In this document: positions 49,673-59,699 of the stretch, piece by piece
Layout: every line of letters begins with the position of its first letter
How positions within the stretch are numbered: the first letter of the stretch is position 1
Assembly: GCA_036925085.1 (NCBI GenBank)
Contig: JAUPFP010000066.1
Coordinates: 310,001-374,000 of the forward strand
Direction: 5' to 3'
DNA from: Brachycybe producta
Taxonomy: Eukaryota > Arthropoda > Diplopoda > Playtdesmida > Andrognathidae
Length of the DNA: 64,000 bases
The notes under the pieces: model-generated
The model's database searches: none
Seen by the model: only the letters and a program-made list of their open reading frames with translations
Told to the model about the DNA's origin: nothing
Made by a program: the position numbers and the translations under genes

Positions 49673-51970
49673 CTATTTGAGAAAATTTGAACAAATTTTT
49701 AATGCTTGTAAATAAATGAGTGCGAGGACTTAGTGTGTTCAAAGGCTACATCGCAAAATTGCTTCGAAAAATCTCCGCAAAGAGCGCTAGCATAGTTTTT
49801 CTATTGAGCCCCCATAGACCCAATGTTAAAGAAAAAATGTAAATTTTTAAAATACTCAGTTGCGGCAATGCTATGTGGTTTCGGCCTTCACGAACATATG
49901 ATTATTTAAATCCTCAAAAATCCAGTACATTAACGAGTTTCACTTTTCGTGATGAGCATTAATCATAGCGTGTTCCACTTTTCATAATGAATTATGTCGA
50001 AAACTCCCGGGCGACGCCGGGTAATAAAGCTATTATTATTTATATAAAAGAAAGATCTACCTGTTATTTTGTCCAAACTTCCATCGTCAGACTGAAGTGT
50101 CATAAAGAGAAACAAAAAAAAATATTTGTATTAGTCGTTGATGTGATTTCGGAAACATCATTTTGAAAAAAGTCTTTTCTTACGAGGTGCTTTAGTAGAG
50201 CTCGAAGACATTTAGTGGTAAGGAGGTAATAGTAGGTAAAACATCTCTAATATAATCAAAAAGAGATGGTTACTTGTAGTGTTGGTCGTAAGTAGCGGTT
50301 TGTTTCTTAAAAATAGACGAAACGTACCTCTGAAGTGTGATTCGTCACGGTTATGTAATGAATTCCGTTAATCAGGTCGGTTTTATAGGTAATGGCCTGA
50401 TTAGGTGAATACAAAGCAAAGGTTATAACTTATAATATATATTAACTACCCCGGTACTGTTTTAAAAGATATTGACTGGTAGAGGGAGGAGGGTGTTCAA
50501 ATCCATTTAATGTGATTTTGCGAATATTTAGAGAAAATAAAAATTATTTGTGATGTCATGTTCCAACATAATTATATTAATTATGGCTAAAAAATGATCA
50601 AATAATTTTATTAGCAAAAAATTGTGTAACAAAACTTTAAATTTGCATTATAAAGTTTTTTTTGTTCCTCTTGTAAAATTTATATTTTGTTAAGCCTCGT
50701 TTTCACGATGGTTGCTGTCATGAGAGCAACTATCGCGAGAACTATCATCATGCAGACCACCATGATAAGCCTCTTTTTCACGGTGATAGTTCTTTCATGA
50801 GAGTATAGCTGTCATGAAAGTTGCTATAGTTCATTCTATCTTGAAGTAACGTGATAGTTCTGTCATGACAGTGTGATGTCTACTTCACAGTCAACAACAG
50901 TGTTGCCTGTCTCCCTCAAGAAGCTCAATTTCCCAATAAAGTAGATATTCTCCCTACAAGCGGTCACTCAACAACTATTACTATTGCAACTGTACTATCA
51001 ACTATCTAGTGAAACGAGATAGTGTGATAGTGCTATCGCGACAGTGTGATACTGACTATCATGTGGTTTTCACGATGATAGTTTTCACGATAGTTGCTGT
51101 CATGAGAGCAACTATCGCGAGAACTATCACCGTGAAGACCACATGATAGTCACTATAGCATACTGTTGCGATAGCACTATCTCGTTTGACTATATAGTTG
51201 ATAGTACTGTCGCGATAGCACTATCTCGTTTGACTATATAGTTGATAGTACTGTCGCGATAGTAATAGTTGTTGAGTGACAGCTTGTAGGGAAATATTCA
51301 CTTTGTAGGGAAATTTGGCTTCTCGAGGGAGAGAGGCAACACTGTTGTTGACTCAGTGGATATATCTGTGAAAGTAGACGTCACACTGTCATGTGACAAG
51401 AACTATCACGTTACTTCAAGACATGTAGACAGTTGCTATCGTGAGAGTGAACTATTGCAACTTTCATGACAGCTACTCTCATGAAAGAACTATATTGCCG
51501 TGAAAACGAGGCTTGAATGCAGTTTAAGCCTTGTTTCCTCTGGGTTGAAAATTTGAACTGGTGAAAAATTGAAGAGATGTGATCCCTACTTGTTCACTAT
51601 ATATCTTAGGCGGAAGCTACGTGTGTTCTATTTTTCACCAGTTCAAATTTAAAAAAATCCAAATTTTCACCCCCAATGGAAACACAAGGCCTAAAGTATT
51701 TTTTTTTTCGACAAACACAATGTAAGTTCATTCTAAACGGTTTCGATTAAACGCTATAAAATGGATGTACCTTCTTACGTCCTGCAATATTTCAAAAGGA
51801 CCCCATATGTTTTTAATTCTTATAAACCAGATGTAAAATCTAAACCTTCAAAACATATTTTTTTTCTCTCGTACCTCAGTTGCAGTTTCCGGACTTCCTG
51901 GTGATTCCAATTTAACTGTCGGGATAATTGAACATCCCAATAGGCATAAGAATATCACACATTCCTCCAT
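46149..51970 (-). CDS. Secreted repeat-rich protein, about 1216 aa, family unknown
   Basis: Spliced CDS: 51970-51875, 50091-50061, 49672-46149 (3651 nt). Seen: signal peptide [19 protein letters not shown]; then a short acidic stretch, one cysteine (AKGCIGRTK) and a Lys/Pro-rich linker; then two homologous modules. Each module has VEYDQxVLPE, [12 protein letters not shown], RPVIKRPxIAK, a Lys/Glu/Asn/Ala-rich linker, [20 protein letters not shown], YPxSPxNNPxQYGNH and VPYQDPxxGIxNNNG. Module 1 carries about 31 heptads (TPRKEAE and variants) at residues 247-460. The C-terminus is unique, Asn/Gln/Arg/Glu-rich and hydrophilic. Inference: an extracellular, largely disordered structural, matrix or secretion protein. 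No enzyme motif. I recognise no named family. Start chosen by signal peptide and splice phase. Confidence 0.82.
48421..49060 (-). repeat. 21-bp coding array: about 31 heptads TPRKEAE
   Basis: In protein order: mixed [21 protein letters not shown] units (13), TQRKEAE (5), TPRKEAE (4), MPRKEAE (1), MPRKKAE (5), TPRKEAE (3). Runs of identical variants show recent local duplication. Because 21 is divisible by 3 and the unit has no stop in any phase, the opposite strand is also open over 192 codons (SSEFQLP units), which is a by-product. Confidence 0.95.
49744..50040. mobile_element. Foldback B remnant and Helitron-like 3' end in gene 2 intron 3
   Basis: 49744-49868 is the left arm of foldback B (AGGCTACATCGCAAAATTGC). 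49869-50040 ends with the hairpin CCCGGGCGACGCCGGG, then TAATAAAGCTATT, which resembles a decayed Helitron 3' end. Intron 3 (49673-50060, 388 nt) is almost wholly these pieces. Confidence 0.65.
50061..50091 (-). CDS. Gene 2 exon 3: 31-nt microexon
   Basis: Acceptor TTATGACACTTCAG, donor ATAACAG|GTAGAT. Encodes [10 protein letters not shown] plus the first base of Val. Without it, exon 2 joined to exon 4 meets a stop at once; with it the frame passes exactly into exon 4. Its size is unusual, so transcript data would be needed for certainty. Confidence 0.75.
50695..51513. mobile_element. Large foldback GCCTCGTTTTCACGATGG in gene 2 intron 2
   Basis: TTAAGCCTCGTTTTCACG at the left and CCGTGAAAACGAGGCTT at the right. 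The arms consist of repeated hairpin words ACTATCGCGAGAACTATCA, GTCATGAGAGCAACTATCG and TGATAGTGCTATCGCGAC. Internal tandem copies of AGCACTATCTCGTTTGAC occur near 51170-51240. Same family as 56272-56658. Confidence 0.88.
51525..51700. mobile_element. GCCTTGTTTCC foldback MITE in gene 2 intron 2
   Basis: TTTAAGCCTTGTTTCCTCTG on the left and CCAATGGAAACACAAGGCC on the right. It is only about 10 bp from the end of the 50695-51513 foldback. Confidence 0.83.
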
Positions 51971-51973
51971 GTC
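51875..51973 (-). CDS. Gene 2 exon 2: start codon and signal peptide
   Basis: Acceptor ATTACTAATTAG|GAC, ATG at 51970-51968, donor ACTGAG|GTACGA. 32 codons: [19 protein letters not shown] then [13 protein letters not shown]. Phase 0 at the 3' border. A hydrophobic core after a short acidic start and small residues near position 19-25 fit a secretory signal. Confidence 0.85.
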
Positions 51974-52019
51974 CTAATTAGTAATTGCTGATAGATTAGA
52001 ATTATTTTTCACGTTATTA

Positions 52020-53532
52020 AAAGCGGCGATCACATTGGCAATATTTAAAGCAAGGTTCACTGCAGTATGTTCTTGAATTAATTACAAATGTCAATGTGAT
52101 AATAATCTTACAAGACTGAAAGTGGTTTCTTGCTCTTCCTGCTTAAGAAGCTACATCGCAGAATTACTTTGAAAAATCTCCGCAAAGAGCGCTAGCATCG
52201 TTTTTTCTATTAAGTAAATAGACCCAATGTTAAGACAAAAATGTTAATTTTTAAAATACGCAGTCGCGGCGGCAATATGTTTATTTTTCATATTTAAAGT
52301 TGTCTAATATTAAGTTTTTAAAGTGCAATGTGCACCTTAAATATATGCTGATCTAGTGATAGAATGACAAATAATTGGAAAGTGCGGTTCTATTTTTAAA
52401 AACGTATTTAAAATTCGCGAATTTCTAACTCCTATAAGTTAAAACTTCATTCAGTATGCACTCATAAGCAAAAAAACATCTATAAACTACGTAAAAATAA
52501 TTTTAAAAAACCACAATTAAACCATAGTGAAGCCAACACATTGGCGCACGTGGTGCTTTTTTTTTTTTCCTGTTTTTTAAAAATTATTTTTACGTTTTTT
52601 ACGAGCATTTTAATAGATTTTTTTTCTTACGAGCGCGCGTACTCAATGGTGTTTAACATAAGAGTTATAAATTCGCGATTTTGAAATACTTTTAAAAATA
52701 GAACGGCACTTACCAATCTTTTTTATCACTAGATGAACATATACTTAAAGTGCTCACATAGCATGTGGAATGATCAAAATTGGACAACTTTAAATATGAA
52801 AAATAAACATAGCGCCGCGAACTGTGTGTATTTTAAAAATTAACGTTTTTTCTTTAACATTGGGTCTATGGGTTGAATAGAAAAACGATGCTAGCGCTCT
52901 TTGCGAAGATTTTTCAAAGTAATTTTGCGGTGTAGCCTCCTAAGCTTGGGTTTGCTAGTGTAGGGGTGCATAATATAGCGGCTGTCATATAGCAGTACTG
53001 TCATATATAAACTACCTATAGCGTTAGAAAGAAACGTTGGCCGTTGTGACGATAAACACTAATGCAAAGCTAGAGCAGAAAATTGACGGTTAATATCCCG
53101 CAGCGTGACGATAATTAACCGTGAAATTTCGTCTAGCTTTACAGCAGTGTTACAGCCAAACTGGACTCCCGCTCGCTATTCCACCAAATATTTTGAAACA
53201 TTATAAACAAACAGTATGTCACACGCGCCACGGTGCCGCATAAAAACGTTGCAACGAGTGTTTCTCGCCGTATTTTAATGAAAAAGACGTTGATGTTTTT
53301 TTATGTAGCGGGTGGTGCTTTACCGTTCTCGAGAAAACCACGTCCGTTTCGGTCTATGAAAACGTTTTTTTTGTGACTGTCTTCTACCGTCATATTACGG
53401 CCAGTATATAACTTACCTTATAAAAACGCAAGCTTTATTTTTTTGCAAGAAACTGCAGAATTCACAGCAATATTTGACTTAGCCTTTCCACGGAATCTTG
53501 CGAGAGAAAAATGGCCAGTGTGATCGCCGCTT
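52020..53532. mobile_element. 1.5-kb foldback (AAGCGGCGATCACATTGGC) filling gene 2 intron 1
   Basis: AAGCGGCGATCACATTGGC at the left and GCCAGTGTGATCGCCGCTT at the right are inverted repeats. Inside are the complete foldback B at 52147-52939 and a further 0.45-kb stretch (53050-53110 has GACGATAAACACTAATGC and GACGATAATTAACCG in inverted style). The gene 2 intron 1 runs from 53567 to 51974, so only about 80 nt of intron are not transposon. Confidence 0.82.
52147..52939. mobile_element. TTAA foldback element B, nested
   Basis: TTAA (52143-52146), GAAGCTACATCGCAGAATTA at the left; GCGGTGTAGCCTC and CTAA at the right; 793 bp with the usual interior. Confidence 0.88.
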
Positions 53533-53567
53533 TACTTATTTTGTTAAAAAAAAATGGGTAAACTGAC

Positions 53568-53670
53568 CTTTCTTTAACAATAACCCGGCGTTTGCGTTTG
53601 TGATGCGGTTGAGGTTGTGTAGGAGGCGGTAACTGTTTAATTAGGCTGCTAAAGTGGTCGTGGTAATAGT
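53568..53670 (-). other. Gene 2 exon 1, non-coding 5' UTR
   Basis: Begins about 25-30 nt after the TATA box and ends GTTAAAGAAAG|GTCAGTTT, a good donor. There is no ATG within it, which is why translation starts in exon 2. Confidence 0.65.
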
Positions 53671-53690
53671 TGGCTACACTTCTTACTTTG

Positions 53691-53700
53691 GTTTTTATAC
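53691..53700 (-). promoter_or_regulatory. TATA box of gene 2
   Basis: GTATAAAAAC on the minus strand, correctly placed upstream of the exon 1 donor. It sits 160 bp from the outer end of the intron 1 transposon. Confidence 0.6.
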
Positions 53701-54035
53701 AAGAGCACCTTTCTTTTGCTCGTTAGTCAGATAGTTAAAACCAATAGGGTAGTAACAAGTGTCCTGTGACCCTGAAACTTTACTAGTAATACAGTGTATA
53801 TATCATTTGGACATCTTCATGACGTTAATGAAACTTGGCACAAGTTTCTTTTTAACAAATTCATTCTCACTCGCTGTGAATGGGTTCCTTCTTTTCGCAC
53901 AAATTTCACGGTAAAATAACACGAACATCTGCTGATGACGTTCCACGTACAAAAAAGAACCTTGTTGTAGCTCTCATACAACGTGCCTGCTTTTTATTTT
54001 GTGTTTCCATGCTTACCGAACGTCCAGGCACGTGC
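53701..54035. other. Upstream flank of gene 2; no other gene seen
   Basis: Ordinary AT-rich sequence; the regulatory region of gene 2 would lie here. No recognised motif beyond the TATA box. Confidence 0.4.
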
Positions 54036-54690
54036 TATCTTCGGTTCCCAGTTTCTAGAAGTTCCCAGGCGCTTAACAGTTTCAGAGGCTTTTATGGGCG
54101 TCACAGTTTTAAAAGGCTCCTGAGCACTTCCCAGTTTCTAGAGTCTCCAAGATGTTTCTCAAGTTTGAGAGGCTGACCGGGGGCTTCACAGTTTTGAGAG
54201 GTTTCTAAATTCCACCTTGTTTTGAGATGCTGATTGATGCTTCATAGTAGGCCTATAGTGTGAGGCTTCTTAGCCGCTTCCAGGATCTTGACAGTATTGA
54301 CAGGCTTTCAGGGTGGTTTCACAGCTTCAAGCGATTCTTTTGAGCTTCTCAGTTTCGACACAATCCCGGGAGCCTTGCAACTTCTGGTGGCTTCGAAAGG
54401 TTTGCCCGTTTTAAGAAGCTAATGGGTGCGGGCTTCACAGCTTCGAGAGGATCCTCGGATCATTTCAGTGTTGAGATGCTTCTGGAGACCTCCTAGTTTC
54501 TTACGCGAGTTTCCACGTATATTGAGAAGCTCTTGGGGCTTCAGTTTCAACACATTTTCAGGGAATCTCCCAGTTGGCATTAGTTTCCAAGAACTTCGGA
54601 TTTAAGGAGCTCATAGGGGCTTCACAATTTCGAGAGGTATTTGGGGACTTTTTAGTTTTGAGAGACTTCCATGAGCCTTTCAGTTTGGAC
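54036..54690. repeat. Degenerate 28-bp array (GGCTTCACAGTTTTGAGAGG)
   Basis: Variants of GGGGCTTCACAGTTTCGAGA recur about every 27-30 bp for 0.65 kb, each diverged. It is an old tandem array with no coding signal. Confidence 0.8.
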
Positions 54691-55127
54691 AGGAGTTCTA
54701 CAAAAAAAGAAAACTTGTGCTCGGCGTAAAATACAAAAATTAACACATTTACTGCAATTAAAAATTAAAGAGAAATTTATTTTAAAATGTATTCTCGCTC
54801 CGCTGAGTACGCTTGCATTTGATTTTTAACTGGGCCATCTTCCCTCCAGTCTGCCCGTGCGCCCGCACAGGCTGGCACAGCAACAACTTTATTTTTGCTT
54901 ACACATTTCTGTTCCTATAAGCAACTTTTTTTTATCCTATTTTTATAACCTATTTGTCATTCTATAACTCTTTCGTTCACCATTTGGTCCAAAAAGACTT
55001 CCATCTGTCTGAATCAGTGAAGGAGAAAAGTACAATTATGACGAAGAGGTTATTGAAGACAAAAACACCAGGATATACTTTAAAAATAGAAGGTCTTTGT
55101 GTCCTTGTTACTAGTGGCTGTGAATTA
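54691..55127. other. No gene seen
   Basis: AT-rich. The frame from 54954 overlaps the hairpin below and has no domain. Confidence 0.45.
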
Positions 55128-55460
55128 GATGATAATAGACTATACTTGGTGCCCAATTTTGACAATTTTGGGCCCGTGGTACACAGGCGATTTTAAAAAG
55201 ACGTTCAACGACAAAAAGAAGTCGAAGGTCGCAGAGGTATCGTCGCAATGTAATTTCTATGGAAAGACACCAACCTTCTCACACAGGCGACTTTTAACTC
55301 TACCAAGGTTGGCGTCTTTTCATAGACGATACATTGCGGCGACTCCTCTGCGACTTTCGACTTCTTTTTGTCGTTGAACGTCTTTTTTAAAGTCGCCTAT
55401 GTACCACGGGCCCTAATTGTCAAAATAGGACACAAGTATAGTCTAATTATCATCATATTG
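55128..55460. mobile_element. Foldback with GGGCCCGTGGTACACAGGCG inner ends, palindromic beyond them
   Basis: Inner arms: GGGCCCGTGGTACACAGGCG and CGCCTATGTACCACGGGCCC, continuing through CGTTCAACGACAAAAAGAAG and GAAGTCGAAGGTCGCAGAGG. The flanks GATGATAATAGACTATACTT and AAGTATAGTCTAATTATCAT are also inverted. Either the element has long decayed outer arms or one palindrome inserted in the centre of another. Confidence 0.82.
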
Positions 55461-56149
55461 CTGTTCAGGTCCAAAATGAAGAAAAACTTGAATGTGTTTT
55501 AGTAACTAGATTAAGGCTAGCTGAATCACTTAAGAAACTTGAAAGCGCCACGGACATCTATAGGACAATAAATAGGCCGATATAACTATGGGGGTGATAT
55601 AGAGGCGCTGACATCGTTAAAATTATCATCGTTTGCGACAAAAATGTTTTTCAAGATATTTCTAACGGCTTCTAAAATATAAAAGGTTATGTCATGATTA
55701 AGAAAAGTAAATTAACTTACCTTCATAACTTGTTGAAATTCCGATAAAACACGAACACAAGAGGCGAAAAAGCTTGATCCATGTACGTGACTGGCAAAGT
55801 TCTTCCATTGGAAAAATAGATTTGCCAGAGAAAAAAAAGCACACTTGTAGGGACCAACTTTTAAGAGTCTTGTGTTCGTTTAATCGGAAGACAACAGATT
55901 ATCAAATTTAATTTTGTTTTCTTATTCATGACATACCTTTTATATATTTTAATTAATACGTTAAAAACTAGAGGAGTACCTTAATGAGGTAAGGGTATTT
56001 TCATGTTAATATATTTTAAAATAAGCGTTTTACGTGAGCTTGAAAATCATCCAATGTTTCTCTTTAAAAGCTTATTTTAAACAAGAAAATTAACCAAAAA
56101 ACATGTTCTGTTTGTGATACTCGCTTAAAAGTAAGAAAAAAAACAAGAT
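55461..56149. other. No gene seen; shared repeat words
   Basis: 55545-55625 resembles 2735-2810. 55960-56000 (AAAAACTAGAGGAGTACC) resembles the hairpin words at 25440 and 35095. No exon. Confidence 0.45.
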
Positions 56150-56270
56150 GTAATCGTGTCTTGTGTAGTGGTTAGTGTCTCAGGCTCTCAGTCCATGGTA
56201 ATTAGTGGATTATATTTTCAAATATTTCAGAATTTGGCGGACAAACATACAAACAAATTATGAAGTTAAA
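56150..56270 (+). mobile_element. tRNA-derived SINE, copy 1
   Basis: TGTAGTGGTTAGTGTCTCAG is an A-box-like start. The B-box region is mutated (CTCTCAGTCCATGG). The tail ATATTTTCAAATATTTCAGA and ACAAACATACAAACAAATTA match copy 2 at 56863. Confidence 0.72.
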
Positions 56271-56271
56271 G

Positions 56272-56658
56272 CCTCGTTTTCACGGCGATAGTTTTATCGT
56301 GAGAGTAGCTGTCATGAAAGTTACGATAGTTGAAGTAACATGATAGTTGTCGGTCATGACAGTGTGACGTCTACTTCATGGATATCATTGAGTCAACAAC
56401 AGTGTTGCCTCTCTCTCTCTCTCTCTCTCTCTCTCCAGAAGCCAAATTTCCCTATACAAAGTGGATATTTTCCCCTACAAGCGGTCACACAACAATTATT
56501 AATATCGCGACAGTACTATCAACTATCTAGTCAAACGAGATAGTGTGATAGTCACTATCGCAACAGTGACTATCATGTGGTCTGCACGATAATAGTTCTC
56601 GCGATAGTTGCTCTCATGACAGCAACTGTCGTGAAATCTATCATCGTGGAAACGGGGC
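56272..56658. mobile_element. Foldback GCCTCGTTTTCACGGCGATAG, copy 2
   Basis: Flanked by TTAA-like sequence on both sides. AGCCTCGTTTTCACGGCGAT faces ATCGTGGAAACGGGGCT. The interior words are shared with 50695-51513. A (CT)n tract lies at 56402-56434. It starts one to two bases after the SINE tail, so it probably inserted there. Confidence 0.85.
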
Positions 56659-56862
56659 TTAAATAAAAGCGATTAAAAATAGAGTAATGGAGTAGCGAGA
56701 GAGAGAGAGAGAGAAATAGATAGAAAAGAAGAAATAAATAGATAGAAATGGAGAAAGACAATAGAGAAAGGAGAAATTGCTACAAAAATGTATGGAGCGA
56801 AACAGAAAACAAGAAAATTAAAAAAAGGGTCTAAAAAGAAAAACAAGATCCAATCACTTGTT

Positions 56863-56990
56863 CTCTTGCTGGTGTAGTGGTTAGTTTCTCAGCTGGTCAT
56901 GGGTTCAATCCCCGTGCAGTGTCGATTATATTTTCAAATATTTCAGAAGGTGGCGGTCGACAAACAAACAAATTATGAAGTTAAATAAAA
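56863..56990 (+). mobile_element. tRNA-derived SINE, copy 2
   Basis: A box TGGTGTAGTGGTTAGTTTCT, B box GGGTTCAATCCCC about 35 nt on, then a non-tRNA body ending ACAAACAAACAAATTATG. The A/B spacing fits a pol III promoter. No cloverleaf beyond the head. Confidence 0.82.
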
Positions 56991-57039
56991 ACGAGTAAGA
57001 ATATCAACAAGAAAAAATACCCTTAAGTGATTGAGCTAC

Positions 57040-57334
57040 CGTTCGGATTTGTATGCAGTATCAAGTAAATGTTTCTCAATGTTTGGCCCAAATGCCACTT
57101 GTGAAGTAATCACATCATGTTTAGTATAACCACAACTATGCCTTTTCTAATTTAAAGGGTTGGCTAGTGGCTACATATCTGGTTACTATCATTTGTCTAG
57201 CCTCTCTAACCAGTGTTTTTGATTGAAACAAACATAAATCGTTGTTCCAAACAGGATTGTCACTTTACTTTAGCACTTGAGCCACAAATTGAAAAAGATT
57301 TGCTTGGATATTGCATAAAAATACGAGCCTTAGT
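57040..57334. mobile_element. hAT-type MITE (GCTCGGATTTTTATGC family)
   Basis: CGTTCGGATTTGTATGCAGT at the left; GATATTGCATAAAAATACGA and GCCTTAG at the right. Full-length relative of 33498-33806. Confidence 0.8.
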
Positions 57335-57968
57335 AATCGGTGTTCACAAATTATCTGTTCAGAAACCATCTTAATAAATTGTTTCTCGTTTGTTCATTTA
57401 GTTAGTTGCATTTGTGGACAAAAAAACATTTGAAGAGAAAATATGAAATTGCTTTTGTGATGGAATAGACCCTTATAAGGCCTACGTCTTGAGGGAATCT
57501 AATTCAGTTATTTGTGGATGCGGAATCTCTTACTCCAAGCTTTGCTAACATTTTGCTTTGAAGATGCTTTGAAGCTTATAAGAATTTAGTTCCCCAAAGT
57601 TTAGCTTAGCTTGTTCATGTAAACACGTGATTTTGCAAGGTTTTACAGTATTTTATAACCTTTATTGTATGCCCTATAAAACAGACGTACAAAACATTAG
57701 AACGCTTCCCCTTCTGGAAGAAAAAAAAAACAACTTGAGAGAACTTTGAGAAGAGACTTCTTCGTCCCATTTTTGTATCTGTTTCAGGATTAATGCTTTG
57801 AATTGCTTCAACTTTCAAAAGTTGAACAATTTCAAATGGCGAAGGCACAAAAATCTGAAGCTCTGACGTGATTTTTTTTAAGCTTTGCGGGCTGCATTGC
57901 AGGCTTAGCAAGGGAAGTTTAAACCAAGCCTATAGTGTTTGATGAATTAGCCTACTTTTGAAAAGCGC
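57335..57968. other. No gene seen
   Basis: AAGGCCTACGTCTTGAGG near 57478 and AACCAAGCCTATAG near 57924 may be element ends, but no clear arms are visible. The 98-aa minus frame at 57615-57911 is not recognised and has no splice context. Confidence 0.4.
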
Positions 57969-58688
57969 TTAAGAGCCTAGATACACGTCCTCCATCTTGT
58001 TGTTTTGAGCAGACGACAACGAGACAAATGAGTGTTCTTATATGGTGTTACTAAAACTGAAAGAAATCGCCTCACAATCGCTCAATTAAAATACAGTAAA
58101 GCGCAAATTGCAATAAAAAGTATTGTTCTTCACGTGCTCGATTTATATAATTTTTCAAAAAGTCCTTCTATTTTTAAACAAGGTTCAAAATCGTTCGTTT
58201 TTTTAACCCCATGTTAAATCCCATTGGATCCAAAACCGTGTCACAAACATTTGAAAAACTCTCGTTAAAAACGATTTAGAAAACTAACAAAATAATTAGC
58301 ACATACTTTCATGTATTGGCTTCACGATGTTTCTTTTTTATACATTTTGAAAAGGTCCTTCTTATTTTTAATAACGTTTAAAATCGTACATTATTTTAAC
58401 TCCATGTTAAGTCCCATAGGACCAAAAAACCCTCCCACAAACATTTGAAGAACTCCCATTAAAAACGACTTAGAACAATCACATAAAAATGAGCACGTGC
58501 ATTAATCTATTGGCTTCACGATGTTTCCTTTTTATAAGCTTAGCACGTGAAATTGTTTTTTATTTCTATTAATTATTATGTGACTTCAAACCAGGAGAAA
58601 AAACGATAAAAAAACGTTTTTCAATCAACAACGATCGCAGCGCCTATATTCGGAGAAATTTTGAACTAAACACTATCTAGGCTCTTAA
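57969..58688. mobile_element. TTAA foldback element A, complete
   Basis: TTAA at 57969-57972 and 58685-58688 flank the element; ends GAGCCTAGATACACGTCC and its inverted partner GAGCCTAGATAGTG. The interior contains several ACGTGC-type words and tandem copies of CATTGGCTTCACGATGTTTC. 712 bp between the TTAAs. Confidence 0.9.
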
Positions 58689-58898
58689 ATCCTGTGGTAT
58701 ATTTGTCGAATTTTCTGTAGTATATTGTCGGTTTCTTTTTAATTTCTTTCCTTTCAAGTAGTAATTGACGATTTCTGTGCAAAATGCAATGTCGTTATGT
58801 AAAAAATCGTTAGTCATCAGAATGTCCATTTTTATTTAAATCTAAAAAAGTCGTGTACAAATTACACAATCAGTTTATTAATTGATAACTTAGTTTCA

Positions 58899-59699
58899 TT
58901 AAGAGGCTACATCGCAAAATTTCTTCAAGAAACCTCCGCAAAGAGCGCTAGGATCGTTTTTTTTTTCTAGACCATAGACCTGGATGTTAAAGAAGAAGCG
59001 TTAGTTTTTAAAATAAACAGTCGCGGCAGTATCTTTATTTTTCATATTTAAAGTTGTCCAATATTAAGTTTTGGAAGTGCAATGTGCGCCTTAAATATAT
59101 GCTGATCGAGTGATAGAATGACAACAAATTGGTAAGTGCGGTTCTATTTTTAAAAACTATTTCAAAATCGCGAATTTCTAACTCTTATGTTAAACTCCAT
59201 TGAGTACGCGCCCAAAATAAGAAGAAAAAATCCACGAAAATGTTGGTAAAAATACCTAAAAACCAGAAAAAATCAGCACGTGCGCCAACGTGTTGGTGTC
59301 ACTGTGGTTTACTTGTGGTTTTTTAAAATTATTTTTAGGTATTTTTACCAACATTTTAATGGGTGTTTTTTGCTTATGAGCGCGCGTACTCAATGGAGTT
59401 TAACATAAGAGTTAGAACGTCGCCATTTTGAAACAGTTTTTTTTTTAAAAAATGGAACCACACTTTCCAATTTTTTTGTCATTTTATCACTCGATCAGCA
59501 CATATTTAAGGTGCACATTGCACTTTGAAAACTTAATATTGGACAACTTAAAATATGAAAAATAAACATATTGCCGCGACTGAATTTTTAAAAACTAACG
59601 TTTTCTCTTCATCATTTGGGTCTGTGGGCTGAATAGAAAAACGATGCTAGCGCTCTTTGCGGAGGGGTTTCAAAGTAATTTTGCGATGTAGCCTCTTAA
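58899..59699. mobile_element. TTAA foldback element B, best copy
   Basis: TTAA, GAGGCTACATCGCAAAATTT ... AATTTTGCGATGTAGCCTC, TTAA. 793 bp between the TTAAs. The arms contain AAAGAGCGCTAGGATCG, CAATATTAAGTTTTGG and TAACTCTTATGTTAAACTCC. No transposase frame. Confidence 0.93.
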
